Shown piece by piece: positions 15,491-23,766 of a DNA stretch of 64,000 bases (positions within the stretch are counted from its first letter, which is position 1; the number at the start of each line of letters is the position of its first letter). The position numbers and the translations under genes are program-made. The stretch comes from Streptomyces sp. LBL. GTDB lineage: Bacteria; Actinomycetota; Actinomycetes; Streptomycetales; Streptomycetaceae. Under the pieces are notes generated by a model that had not been told where the DNA came from, made no database searches, and saw only the letters and a program-made list of their open reading frames with translations. The DNA is taken from contig NZ_JARXYX010000002.1 in NCBI RefSeq assembly GCF_029893585.1, positions 310,001-374,000 of the forward strand. The letters run 5' to 3'.

Positions 15491-16372
15491 TCAGCGCGCC
15501 AGGGCCGTTCGTGCCTCCGCGAGGGCCTGTTCCGCGTAACCGCGGCCGAAGAGCACGGCGTGCACCAGGAGAGGGAAGAGCTGGTGCAGGCCGATGCGGT
15601 CCCGCCAGTTGTCGGCGAGCGGGGTCGCCCCCTGGTAGCCCTCCAGCACCCGGTCCAGGTGGGGACAGCCGAAGAGGTGGAGCATCGCGAGGTCGGTCTC
15701 GCGGTGGCCGCCGTGCGCGGCCGGGTCGATCAGCCACACCTGGTCGTCGCCGCCCCACAACACGTTGCCGCTCCACAGGTCGCCGTGCAGCCGGGCGGGC
15801 GGTTCGGCCGGACCCGTGAGCTCGGGCAGCCGTACGCAGACCTCTTCGATCGGGGCGGCTTCCGCCTGGGACATGGTGCCGTCGTCGACCGCAAGGCGCA
15901 GATAGGGCAGCACCCGGTGCTCGGCGTACCAGTCGGGCCAGTCGGGACCCTCGACGTTACGCATCGGAGCGCGTCCGATGTACGCCTCGCACGGACCGCC
16001 TGGCGGCGGGGCGCCGAACGCGAGCGCGCCGGAGGCGTGCAGGGCGGCCAGGTCCCGGCCGAACCGGACCGCCGCAGCGGCGCTGGGCCGGCCCTGCGGA
16101 ACCCGGTCGGTCACCAGGTGGTGCGTGTCGTGGGCGTGCACGGTCGCCACGCGGACCGCTCCGGCCTCGGCCAGCCAGCGCAGTCCCGCCGCCTCCGCCC
16201 GCACCGCGCCGGGGCCGTCGCCCCGCTTCACCACGACCGACCGCCCGTCGTCGAGGGTGACTTCGGCGAGCCCACCGGACAACGGCCGTTCCGCTTTCAC
16301 CGGGCGCCCGGTGAGCCGAGCCGCCGCGGCACCGGGAGTCTCCTCGCCGTGGGGTGTCGTGTGAGGGGTCAT
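15491..16372 (-). CDS. Fructosamine kinase-like aminoglycoside-phosphotransferase fold
   Basis: Cytosolic kinase of 293 residues. A nucleotide-binding N-lobe (VTLDDGRSVVVKRGDGPG with the conserved Lys, about 35-60), then the catalytic loop LHGDLWSGNVLW (Asp in HGDLW, about 193) and the metal-binding DPAAHGGHRETDLAM. This pattern is that of fructosamine/ketosamine-3-kinases, which phosphorylate glycated proteins or small ketosamines so they break down. It ends convergently with DUF5997. The ATG at 16372 is chosen because the frame upstream lacks coding bias; no clear ribosome-binding site is seen. Confidence 0.85.
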   Translation of the reverse strand: MTPHTTPHGEETPGAAAARLTGRPVKAERPLSGGLAEVTLDDGRSVVVKRGDGPGAVRAEAAGLRWLAEAGAVRVATVHAHDTHHLVTDRVPQGRPSAAAAVRFGRDLAALHASGALAFGAPPPGGPCEAYIGRAPMRNVEGPDWPDWYAEHRVLPYLRLAVDDGTMSQAEAAPIEEVCVRLPELTGPAEPPARLHGDLWSGNVLWGGDDQVWLIDPAAHGGHRETDLAMLHLFGCPHLDRVLEGYQGATPLADNWRDRIGLHQLFPLLVHAVLFGRGYAEQALAEARTALAR

Positions 16373-16456
16373 GCCGTATCGAACCATGCCTCGGCGGAAG
16401 CGGGGAGCGAGTCGTCCGCAGGTGCGGGTGCAGCCTTGCCCCTTGTGTGACACCGG

Positions 16457-16547
16457 TGAAATATTTCAGCCATGTCTTGACATGCTTATGAACGATTCAT
16501 AGCTTGGTCGCTCATTTAGATTTGTGAAAAATATTCATGGATATGAA
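16457..16547. promoter_or_regulatory. A/T-rich promoter with three palindromes
   Basis: A window far poorer in G/C than its surroundings precedes glucarate dehydratase. It holds a perfect 12-base palindrome TGAAATATTTCA (16457-16468), a candidate -35 TTGACA (16477-16482) with TAGCTT 17 bases on, an inverted repeat ATGAA-N3-TTCAT (16488-16500) on that -10 region, and TTCAT-N4-ATGAA (16534-16547) just before the ribosome-binding site. The last two use the same half-sites in opposite order, suggesting one regulator. Confidence 0.6.
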
Positions 16548-16558
16548 CGGAGATCGGC

Positions 16559-17809
16559 GTGAACCCCACCAGGATCAGGGAGCTGATCGTCACTCCGATC
16601 GCCTTCAGTGACCCGCCGCTGCTCAACTCCAACGGCGTCCACGAACCCCTCGCCCTGCGCGTGATCCTCCAACTGGTCCTGGAAGACGGCACGGTGGGAC
16701 TCGGTGAGTCTCCGGGCGGCACGGCACGGCTGGAGCGGCTTCAGGCCGCGGCGCAGGTGGTTGTCGGGATGGACGTCTTCGACACCACGGCCCTCGCGGC
16801 CGCGATCGACGCCGTCCTGCTGCCGACCGTACCCAGCTCCCACGAACGCGGCTGGACCACCTCGGCGGTGGAGGTGGCCTGCCTGGACGCACAGGGCAAG
16901 CTGCTCGGTCGGCCGGTGAGCGACCTGCTCGGGGGCAAGGTCCGCGACTCCGTGCCGTTCGCCGCGTACCTCTTCTACAAGTGGGCCGAGCACCCCGCCC
17001 TCGACGGTCGCGTGGCCGTCGGTGACGGCTGGGGCGAGGCGCTGGACCCGGCCGGGATCGTCGAGCAGGCGCGGCTGATGCAACAGCGGTACGGCTTCAG
17101 CTCGTTCAAGCTCAAGGGCGGTGTCTTCCCGCCCGACGAGGAGATCGCCGCGATGAGGGCGCTGGCGGAGGCCTTCCCCGGACAGCCGCTGCGGCTGGAC
17201 CCCAACACCGCCTGGACGGTGGAGACCTCGAAGTATGTCGCCCGCGAACTCGCCGACGTACTGGAGTACTTGGAGGACCCGACCGGGGGCATCCCCGGTA
17301 TGGCGGAGGTCGCGAAGGGCTCGCCGCTGCCGCTGGCGACCAACATGTGCGTGATCGCGTGGGAGCACCTGAAGCCCGCGATCGAGCAGAACGCGGTCCA
17401 GGTACTGCTCACCGACCACCACTACTGGGGCGGACTGCGCCGCACCCGTGAACTGGCCGCCGTCTGCGAGGCGTTCGGACTCGCCCTGTCCATGCACTCC
17501 AACTCGCACCTCGGGATCAGCCTGGCCGCCATGACCCACGTGGCGGCGGCCATCCCCAACCTCGACCACTCCTGTGACACGCACTACCCGTGGAACTCGG
17601 CGGACGACGTGATCGTCCCCGGCGTTCTGGAGCTGCGCGACGGCGCGGTCGCGGTCCCCACCGGACCCGGTCTCGGCGTGGAACTCGACCACGACGCCCT
17701 TCAACGGCTGCACCGGCTGTACGTCGACTCGGGGGTGCGCGACCGGGACGACACCGGTTACATACGGCGGATCCAGCCGGAGTACGAGCTCAGACTGCCG
17801 CGTTGGTGA
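16559..17809 (+). CDS. gudD: Glucarate dehydratase (enolase superfamily)
   Basis: Dehydrates D-glucarate to 5-keto-4-deoxyglucarate. The 416 residues carry the superfamily residues in order: KLK with Lys184/Lys186, metal ligands at Asp213 (RLDPN), Glu239 (YLEDP) and Asn262 (ATNMC), Asp286 (LLTDHH) and the His313/Asn315 pair (MHSNSHLG). These match the spacing in the E. coli enzyme. Start GTG at 16559 with GGAG nine bases upstream. It stands alone with its own palindrome-rich promoter; the aldolase and reductase that follow in the pathway are not nearby, though a hexuronate cassette lies 15 kb away. Confidence 0.93.
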   Translation: MNPTRIRELIVTPIAFSDPPLLNSNGVHEPLALRVILQLVLEDGTVGLGESPGGTARLERLQAAAQVVVGMDVFDTTALAAAIDAVLLPTVPSSHERGWTTSAVEVACLDAQGKLLGRPVSDLLGGKVRDSVPFAAYLFYKWAEHPALDGRVAVGDGWGEALDPAGIVEQARLMQQRYGFSSFKLKGGVFPPDEEIAAMRALAEAFPGQPLRLDPNTAWTVETSKYVARELADVLEYLEDPTGGIPGMAEVAKGSPLPLATNMCVIAWEHLKPAIEQNAVQVLLTDHHYWGGLRRTRELAAVCEAFGLALSMHSNSHLGISLAAMTHVAAAIPNLDHSCDTHYPWNSADDVIVPGVLELRDGAVAVPTGPGLGVELDHDALQRLHRLYVDSGVRDRDDTGYIRRIQPEYELRLPRW

Positions 17810-17827
17810 CGCGGACCCGGTGGCCGG

Positions 17828-17866
17828 GCCCGGACCTGGATCAGGGTGCCCGGACCTGAATCAGGG
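17828..17866. repeat. 19-base direct repeat, 20-base period
   Basis: GCCCGGACCTGRATCAGGG at 17828-17846 and 17848-17866, differing at one base. It separates glucarate dehydratase from an epimerase fragment and may mark a rearrangement junction. Confidence 0.7.
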
Positions 17867-17886
17867 CTACCGGGCCGGGATCACGG

Positions 17887-18315
17887 CACCTGGGCCCGGT
17901 CTTCTTCTACGGCGTCCCGGACTTCAGCTTCACGACCGTGGACGTACGGGGCGTGACCGACGCGCACATGGCGGCGGAGAACGCCGAGGCGAAGGGCCGC
18001 TACCTCGTCGCGGCACCGACGATGACGTCCTTCCACGACATGGCGCGCATCATCCGCGGCCGGTACCCCCGCGACCTCCGCCTCCCGCACACCGCTCTCC
18101 CGCAGGGGCCGGTACGTGTCCTGGGTCCCGCCTTCGGCCTGAGCCAGGACCACATCCGCAAGCACCTCGGCATCCGCTTCCGGGTGGACAACAGCCGCGG
18201 CGTGCGTGAGTTGGGCCTCCGCCACCGTCCGATCGAGGAGACGGTGCTGGACCACTACGAGGAGTGGCGGCAACGGCAGAGGGACGAAGGTCACAGATAC
18301 GTATCGGACATTTAA
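17887..18315 (+). pseudogene. C-terminal part of an NAD-dependent epimerase/reductase
   Basis: About 140 codons with strong third-position bias encode the end of an extended SDR: PDFSFTTVDVRGVTDAHMAA, AEAKGRYLVAAPTMTSFHDM, LRLPHTALP, GLSQDHIRKHLGIRFRVDN, LRHRPIEETVLDHYEEW. The NAD-binding N-terminal half (about 190 residues) is missing; upstream is the repeat at 17828 and glucarate dehydratase. A GTG at 17938 could start a truncated peptide but it would have no cofactor site. Confidence 0.75.
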
Positions 18316-18432
18316 CACCTCAATCTTCACACTAGACACACAAGTTGGCTAGGTTGGCGTACGGGCCATACGACTCTCTCCGGCGAACCCGCCGAGACGA
18401 GCGGGCCCAGGTACGGAAGGAGTACGGCTCCC

Positions 18433-20106
18433 ATGGCGCCGGAACGAACCTCGCGCCCCGGAGGCAGCGGCTTCCCGGGCATGCGCAACTCCGCGCTTGC
18501 GACGGCGGCTCTGACCTCCGTGGCCCTGCTTTCGCAGACCCCGGGAGCAACGGCGGCGACAGCTGACGACGGGCCGAGCCGCGAGGACGTATCGCAGCGG
18601 GTGAACAGCCTCTACGACCGGGCCGAGACCGACACCGGGACCTACAACGCGACCCGCGCGGCCGCGATCCCTCGCCAGCGGTCCGGTGCGACGTCCGGCG
18701 GTGAGCGCCGAGACGCCGGTTCGGCGGCCGGCCCCCGCGGCGAGGCCCCGGACCCCGCGCTCGCCGACGTCGCCCGGCAGTGGTTCGACGTGGCCCGCGC
18801 CAAGCTGGGCCCCACCGTCCCGGCGGCGCTGCCCGCCGACCGGATGCCGGCCCGTCCGACCCGTGCGCCCGAGGCCCGGCCGCCGCGTCCGGCCGAGCGT
18901 GCCACGGACGCCCTCGCCCTCGAAGCACCCAAGACGGCCGACCGGGCCGCGCGGGAGCTCACCGCGAGACCCGTCCCGGAGCTCACGGGCGGTTCCGTCC
19001 CGGCGCTGCCGAGCGCTCCGGACGCCACCCGGCAGGACGCCGCCAAGGCGCTGCCCGCCGCGTCCACCGCCGACTCGGGGTCGTCGTCGTTGCGGGCCAC
19101 CAAGCAGCGGAACCAGCAGAAACTCGCCCAGGCCCGCGCGTTGCTTGCCGCGCACATCACCCAGCGCAGCACCCCGCTCGCGGCGATCGAGTCCGGGCCG
19201 ACCGAGTCCCGGCCGACTGAGGGCACGTGGGGCACTCCGGCGGAAACGGCGCTCGACGGCACCGGAGCGCAGTGGCAGCTGCCGCAGGCCGCCCTCACAC
19301 CCAACCTCCCGGCCGCCCCGTACGCCTCGTACGCCCAGGTCACCTCTGACCTCCCGGCCACCTCGTACGCCCAGGTCGCCCCGGATCTCCCGGTCACCTC
19401 GGTTCCCACGTTCCCCACGGCTCTGCCCGTAGCCCCGGCGGCCATGCCCGTCCCCGGCCTGCCGACCGATCCGGCCGGCGCCTACGCCACCACCGGCTTG
19501 TCCGCCGACCCGGCCTCGACATTCGGCACGGGCTTTCCGACCGTGCAGGCCCCCGCGTTTCCCGCAGGCCTCCCGGCCGACACGACGTTCACGCCCGCGC
19601 ACGGAATACCGATCGAGCACGCCCCCGCGTTCACCGCAAACGTGCCGGCCGCTCCGACCCCCGTCCTCGCCGCACCCGTCGCACCCGTCGCACCCGTCGC
19701 ACCCGTCGCACCCATGGTGGCCGCCCAGCCCGTCGACGCGGGCTACGACCTCAAGGCCGCCAAGGTGCTGGCCTTCGCCCGTGCCCAGATCGGCCGGCCG
19801 TGTGTCTGGGGTGCGGCCGGGCCGGGTTCGTACGACGCCTCCGGTCTGACCCAGGCTGCCTGGAAGACCGCCGGAGTCGAACTCCCGCGCGCCACACAGG
19901 CCCAGGCCGGCGTCGGCACGGGGGTCTCCCTCACCGACGTCCGCGTGGGGGACCTGGTCTTCTTCTACGACGACCTCAGCCACGTGGGCCTCTACATCGG
20001 CAACGGCATGATGATCCACGCGCCGGGCCCGGGAGCGTACATCCGCGAGGAGTCGGTCTACTACGCCGGCGAGTCCGCGATCCGCGGCGCGATCCGCCCC
20101 GCCTGA
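18433..20106 (+). CDS. Secreted NlpC/P60 protein lacking the catalytic Cys
   Basis: Exported protein of 557 residues. The signal peptide is around residues 17-43 (ALATAALTSVALLSQ, cut near ATAAT). A short helical part (SREDVSQRVNSLYDRAE) is followed by a very long Ala/Pro-rich, low-complexity linker (about 95-435) with repeats such as APVAPVAPVAPV. The NlpC/P60 domain is at 438-557. Its catalytic cysteine motif, normally DCSGL, reads SYDASGL (Ala469, codon GCC at 19837), while His517 (SHVGLYIG) and His529 (MIHAP) remain. The only cysteine is Cys457, where the usual PYVWG reads PCVWG. So it is either an inactive wall-binding protein or has a moved nucleophile. AAGGAG precedes ATG 18433 by ten bases. 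Confidence 0.9.
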   Translation: MAPERTSRPGGSGFPGMRNSALATAALTSVALLSQTPGATAATADDGPSREDVSQRVNSLYDRAETDTGTYNATRAAAIPRQRSGATSGGERRDAGSAAGPRGEAPDPALADVARQWFDVARAKLGPTVPAALPADRMPARPTRAPEARPPRPAERATDALALEAPKTADRAARELTARPVPELTGGSVPALPSAPDATRQDAAKALPAASTADSGSSSLRATKQRNQQKLAQARALLAAHITQRSTPLAAIESGPTESRPTEGTWGTPAETALDGTGAQWQLPQAALTPNLPAAPYASYAQVTSDLPATSYAQVAPDLPVTSVPTFPTALPVAPAAMPVPGLPTDPAGAYATTGLSADPASTFGTGFPTVQAPAFPAGLPADTTFTPAHGIPIEHAPAFTANVPAAPTPVLAAPVAPVAPVAPVAPMVAAQPVDAGYDLKAAKVLAFARAQIGRPCVWGAAGPGSYDASGLTQAAWKTAGVELPRATQAQAGVGTGVSLTDVRVGDLVFFYDDLSHVGLYIGNGMMIHAPGPGAYIREESVYYAGESAIRGAIRPA

Positions 20107-20124
20107 GACGGCCTGAAACGGGGG

Positions 20125-20142
20125 CACCTGCAGACGCAGGTG
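20125..20142. terminator. Hairpin after the NlpC/P60 gene
   Basis: CACCTGC-AGAC-GCAGGTG: 7-bp stem 19 bases after the stop, likely the main terminator. Confidence 0.55.
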
Positions 20143-20163
20143 TCGCGCTCATCGGCCGCCCTT

Positions 20164-20188
20164 GGCAGCACCGGTCAGCGGTGCTGCC
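20164..20188. terminator. Second hairpin after the NlpC/P60 gene
   Basis: GGCAGCACC and GGTGCTGCC form a perfect 9-bp stem around seven bases, in tandem with the preceding hairpin. Confidence 0.6.
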
Positions 20189-20271
20189 GGACGTCCTGGC
20201 CCGGCCCGGGCGAGCAGCCCGGCTCCTGGAACGGCCGGCAGTGCCTGACCGTCCACCAGGGCCCGGGGCCC

Positions 20272-20516
20272 CGATGGCTTGCGACGAGCCCGCCACGGAA
20301 CTCGGGCTGACGCCCCGGGAGACGACCGTGCCGCTCCTGCTGCCGACGCCCGGTCGGCGGCCACCACTTGGGCCGCCGACCGGGCATCTCGGACCGTACG
20401 GTTCACCAGCACACAGTCGACATCTACGGCAGGCTCGGCACACCCGACCGCATCGGCACCGTGTTCCTCGCCGGACGGCCGGGGCTCGTCCCCGCGCCGT
20501 CCGCCTCCTCATGGTG
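20272..20516 (+). pseudogene. Frameshifted LuxR-type HTH remnant
   Basis: Three successive frames together spell a LuxR C-terminal DNA-binding domain: ATELGLTPRETTVPLLLP in the first, ARSAATTWAAD in the second, then GISDRTVHQHTVDIYGRLGT followed by PDRIGTVFLAGRPGLVP in the third. LTPRE and DRTV-H-IY-RL are the family hallmarks (recognition helix and dimer helix). At least two frameshifts separate them, and no receiver domain is intact upstream, so it is a dead fragment. Its end overlaps the C-terminal extension of the XdhC gene on the other strand. With the two terminators it accounts for the gap from 20107 to 20423. Confidence 0.7.
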
Positions 20517-21656
20517 AATCGGCGTTCCCGACCCGGTCAGCGGTGTTCCCGTCCCTCCCCACCGGGTCGCGACGATCTCCGCCGCGATGGACAGGGCGGT
20601 CTCCTCGGGCGTGCGGGCGCCGAGATCGAGGCCGATCGGCGACCGCAGCCGGGCCAACTCCCCGTCGGTCAGCCCCACTTCACGCAGCCGTCGCTCACGG
20701 TCGGTGTGCGTACGCCGTGAGCCCATCGCCCCGACGAACGCGACCGGCATCCGCAGCGCCTCCGCCAGCAGGGGTACGTCGAACTTGGCGTCGTGGGTGA
20801 GCACGCACAGCACCGTGCGCGCGTCGGTCGCGGTGCCCAGCAGATAGCGGTGCGGCCAGTCGACCACGACGTCGTCGGCCTCGGGGAAGCGGGCCCGGGT
20901 GGCGAAGACGGGGCGGGCGTCGCACACGGTCACGTGGTAGCCGAGGAACTTACCCACCCGGACGAGTGCCGCGGCGAAGTCGACCGCCCCGAAGACGATC
21001 ATGCGGGGCGGCGGCACACTCGACTCGACGAGCAGGGTCAGACCGCCGGGGCACCGCGAGCCGTCCGCCGACAGCTCGACCGTGCCGGTGCGGCCGGTCT
21101 CCAGCAGGGCCCGGGCCTCGGCCGCCGCCGTACGGTCCAGCTCCGCCGACCCGCCGAGCCCGCCTTCGTACGAGCCTGCCCCGGACCCCGTCCGGAGAGA
21201 CCCCCCTCTCGCTTCGCTCGGCCGCACGACGAGGGGTCTGCCGAGGAGTTCGGCGGGACCGCGTACCACCCGGGCGACGGCCGTCGGCTCGCCCTCGGCG
21301 GCGGCCGACAGCGCCGAGCGGAACACCGGCCGTGCGGGCGCGTCCGCGCGGACCGGGGTGACCATGATGTCGATGATCCCGCCGCAGGTCAGCCCGACCG
21401 CGAAGGCGTCCTCATCGCTGTAGCCGAACCGTTCGACGACGGTTGCACCTTCCTGGAGCGCCCGCATGCACAGGTCGTACACCGCTCCCTCCACACAGCC
21501 GCCGGAGACCGAGCCGATCACCGTGCCCGCGCCGTCGACCGCGAGGGCGGCGCCCGGTCCCCGGGGGGCGCTGCCGCCGACGGCCACGACGGTGGCGACG
21601 GCGAACTCCCGCCCCTCCTCGGCCCAGCGGTGCAACTCCTCGGCGATGTCAAGCAC
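20424..21656 (-). CDS. XdhC/CoxI-type molybdenum hydroxylase maturation factor
   Basis: Chaperone expected to bind molybdenum cofactor, help its sulfuration and load it into the hydroxylase encoded upstream. Of 410 residues, the N-terminal XdhC_CoxI part (about 1-100) has VGGSAPRGPGAALAV and SVSGGCVEGAVY; the C-terminal Rossmann part (about 215-375) has PRMIVFGAVDFAAALVR, THDAKFDVPLL, FVGAMGSRRTHTDR and GLDLGARTPEETALSI. The last 25 or so residues, after GTPIHHEE, lie over the LuxR remnant and look like an accidental extension. GTG start at 21656 overlaps the end of the Mo subunit gene by eight bases, so it is the last gene of the operon. Confidence 0.88.
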   Translation of the reverse strand: MLDIAEELHRWAEEGREFAVATVVAVGGSAPRGPGAALAVDGAGTVIGSVSGGCVEGAVYDLCMRALQEGATVVERFGYSDEDAFAVGLTCGGIIDIMVTPVRADAPARPVFRSALSAAAEGEPTAVARVVRGPAELLGRPLVVRPSEARGGSLRTGSGAGSYEGGLGGSAELDRTAAAEARALLETGRTGTVELSADGSRCPGGLTLLVESSVPPPRMIVFGAVDFAAALVRVGKFLGYHVTVCDARPVFATRARFPEADDVVVDWPHRYLLGTATDARTVLCVLTHDAKFDVPLLAEALRMPVAFVGAMGSRRTHTDRERRLREVGLTDGELARLRSPIGLDLGARTPEETALSIAAEIVATRWGGTGTPLTGSGTPIHHEEADGAGTSPGRPARNTVPMRSGVPSLP

Positions 21657-23766
21657 GTGTGCCTGCCATCAGGACGCGGTCGGGCCGGATCGGCAGGTTC
21701 CGGTGACGTACGCCGGTCGCGTGCCAGACCGCGTTGGCGATGGCCGCGGCGGCGCCGACGATGCCGATCTCGCCGATGCCCTTGATGCCGACCGGGTCGT
21801 CGGGGTCCGGGTCGTCGATCCAGTCCGCCTCGATGGCCGGTACGTCGGCGTGGGCGGCGACATGGTAGCCCGCGAGGTCGGCGCCGTAGGTGCCGCCGGA
21901 GGCGCGGTCGCGGACGGCTTCCTCGTGCAGGGCCATGGAGATGCCCCAGGTCATGCCGCCGACGAACTGGTTGCGGGCGGTGAGCGGGTTGACGATCCGG
22001 CCGGCCGCGAAGATGCCGAGCATGCGGCGCACGCGCACCTCGCCGGTGGCCACGTCCACCGCGACCTCGGAGAACTGAGCGCCGAAGGAGTGCCGCTCCT
22101 TACGTTCGAGAGCGCCGATCGCCTCGGTGGTGTCGGACCGTACGGTGACGCCCTCCGGGGGGATGCCGACGCCGAGGGCGAGCCGCTCCCGCAACTCGGC
22201 GGCCGCGATGGTGACCGCCCACGCCCAGGAGCGGGTGCCCATGGAGCCGCCGGCGATGAACGCGGGGCCGAGGTCGCTGTCCCCGATGCGCACCCGAACC
22301 TTTTCGGGCACGGTCTCCAGCGTGTCGGCGGCGACCAGGGTCATCGCGGTCCGGGCCCCGGTGCCGATGTCGGCGGCGTTGACCCGCACGGTGAAGGTGC
22401 CGTCCGCCTCGGCGGTCACCGCCGCCGTGGAGGGGCCGGCGCCCGCCGGGAAGGAGGCCGCGGCCGTGCCGGTGCCGAGCAGCCAACGTCCCTCGCGGCG
22501 CAGGCCGGGACGCGGATCCCGGTCGGCCCAGCCGAACCTGCGGGCGCCTTCCCGGAAGCAGGCGATCAGGTTGCGGCCGCTGAACGGCAGGCCGGACACC
22601 GGGCCCGTCTCCGGTTCGTTGCGGACGCGCAGTTCGATCGGGTCGATACCGCACTTCTCGGCGAGTTCGTCGAAGGCCGACTCCAGCGCGAACGATCCCG
22701 GTGCCTCGCCCGGCGCGCGCATCCAGGTCGGGGTCGGCACATCGAGCCGTACGAGCTGGTTGCGGGTGTGGTGGGCGGCGGCGGCGTACATCGTCCGGGC
22801 CGGCCCGGCGGCCGGCTCGATGAACTCGTGCACGGTGGAGGTGGCGCTCAGGGAGCGGTGCTCCAGCGCGCGCAGCCTGCCGTCGGCGTCGGCGCCGAGC
22901 CTCAGGCGCTGCCGCGTGGGGCTGCGATAGCCGGCGAGTGAGAACATCTGCCGACGGGTCATGATCACGCGGACCGGTCGCTGCAGTTCGGTCGCGGCCA
23001 TCACAGCGGCCACCTGATGGGCGCGGACGCCCTTGCTGCCGAAGCCGCCGCCGACGTGTTCGGAGCGCACTCGTACCGCGGACGGGTCGAGCGAGAACAT
23101 CTGCGCGAGTTCGCCGGCGACCCAGGTGGTGCCCTGGTTGGAGTCGACGAGTTCGAGCCGGCCGCCGTCCCAGCGGGCGGTCGCCCCGTGCGGCTCCATC
23201 GGGTTGTGGTGCTCTTCCGGGGTCGTGTACTCGGCGTCCACGACGACCGCGGATGCGGCGAGTTCGGCCTCCAGGTCTCCCTTCTCGACCACCGCGGGCG
23301 CATGGCTGTCGAGGGGGTACGCGTCGGGGTGCTCGCCGGTGAACGTGACGTCGTGCGGCTCCTGTTCGTAGTGCACGACCAGTGCCTCGGCGGCCTCCCG
23401 GGCCTGCTCGGAGGTGTCGGCGACGACCAGTGCCACCGGCCAGCCCAGGTGCGGCACCCGGTCGTGCTGGAAGACGGTCGCGGTCGGGTCCGGGACGCCC
23501 AGCAGGCCGATGTAGTCGGTGCGGACGCGCGGGGCGTTGCCGTGGTGCAGGACGGCGACCACGCCGGGCATGGCGAGGACGGGAGCGGTGTCGACGGAGC
23601 GGATGCGGCCACGGGCGACGGTGGACAGCGCCAGCCAGCCGTGCGCGAGGTCGGCGAACGGGATCTCACCCGCGTACCGGGCCGCCCCGGTGACCTTGTC
23701 CCGGCCCTCCACGCGGGTGTGCGAGGTGCCGACGGCGTTCTTGCGCGCCGTGGGTGCGGTGGTCAT
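21649..23766 (-). CDS. Molybdopterin-binding subunit, xanthine dehydrogenase family
   Basis: Large catalytic subunit, 705 residues, of a heterotrimeric xanthine dehydrogenase/aldehyde oxidase family enzyme in the cytoplasm. The a/b hammerhead is at about 15-125 (VEGRDKVTGAARYAGE), and Mo-cofactor contacts follow: HVGGGFGSKG, WMRAPGEAPGSFALESAFDE, AADIGTGARTAM, and the active Glu in GIKGIGEIGIVGAAAAIANAV near the C-terminus. It looks most like the YagR-type subunits that oxidise aromatic aldehydes or purines; the substrate is not fixed by sequence. The ATG at 23766 overlaps the FAD gene stop as ATGA, giving translational coupling. Confidence 0.92.
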   Translation of the reverse strand: MTTAPTARKNAVGTSHTRVEGRDKVTGAARYAGEIPFADLAHGWLALSTVARGRIRSVDTAPVLAMPGVVAVLHHGNAPRVRTDYIGLLGVPDPTATVFQHDRVPHLGWPVALVVADTSEQAREAAEALVVHYEQEPHDVTFTGEHPDAYPLDSHAPAVVEKGDLEAELAASAVVVDAEYTTPEEHHNPMEPHGATARWDGGRLELVDSNQGTTWVAGELAQMFSLDPSAVRVRSEHVGGGFGSKGVRAHQVAAVMAATELQRPVRVIMTRRQMFSLAGYRSPTRQRLRLGADADGRLRALEHRSLSATSTVHEFIEPAAGPARTMYAAAAHHTRNQLVRLDVPTPTWMRAPGEAPGSFALESAFDELAEKCGIDPIELRVRNEPETGPVSGLPFSGRNLIACFREGARRFGWADRDPRPGLRREGRWLLGTGTAAASFPAGAGPSTAAVTAEADGTFTVRVNAADIGTGARTAMTLVAADTLETVPEKVRVRIGDSDLGPAFIAGGSMGTRSWAWAVTIAAAELRERLALGVGIPPEGVTVRSDTTEAIGALERKERHSFGAQFSEVAVDVATGEVRVRRMLGIFAAGRIVNPLTARNQFVGGMTWGISMALHEEAVRDRASGGTYGADLAGYHVAAHADVPAIEADWIDDPDPDDPVGIKGIGEIGIVGAAAAIANAVWHATGVRHRNLPIRPDRVLMAGTRA

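Noticed and set aside
18316..18432. Riboswitch (ydaO/c-di-AMP type) before the NlpC/P60 gene
   Set aside because: Such switches often precede wall hydrolases in Streptomyces, but the 117-base leader is too short and I cannot find the conserved core.
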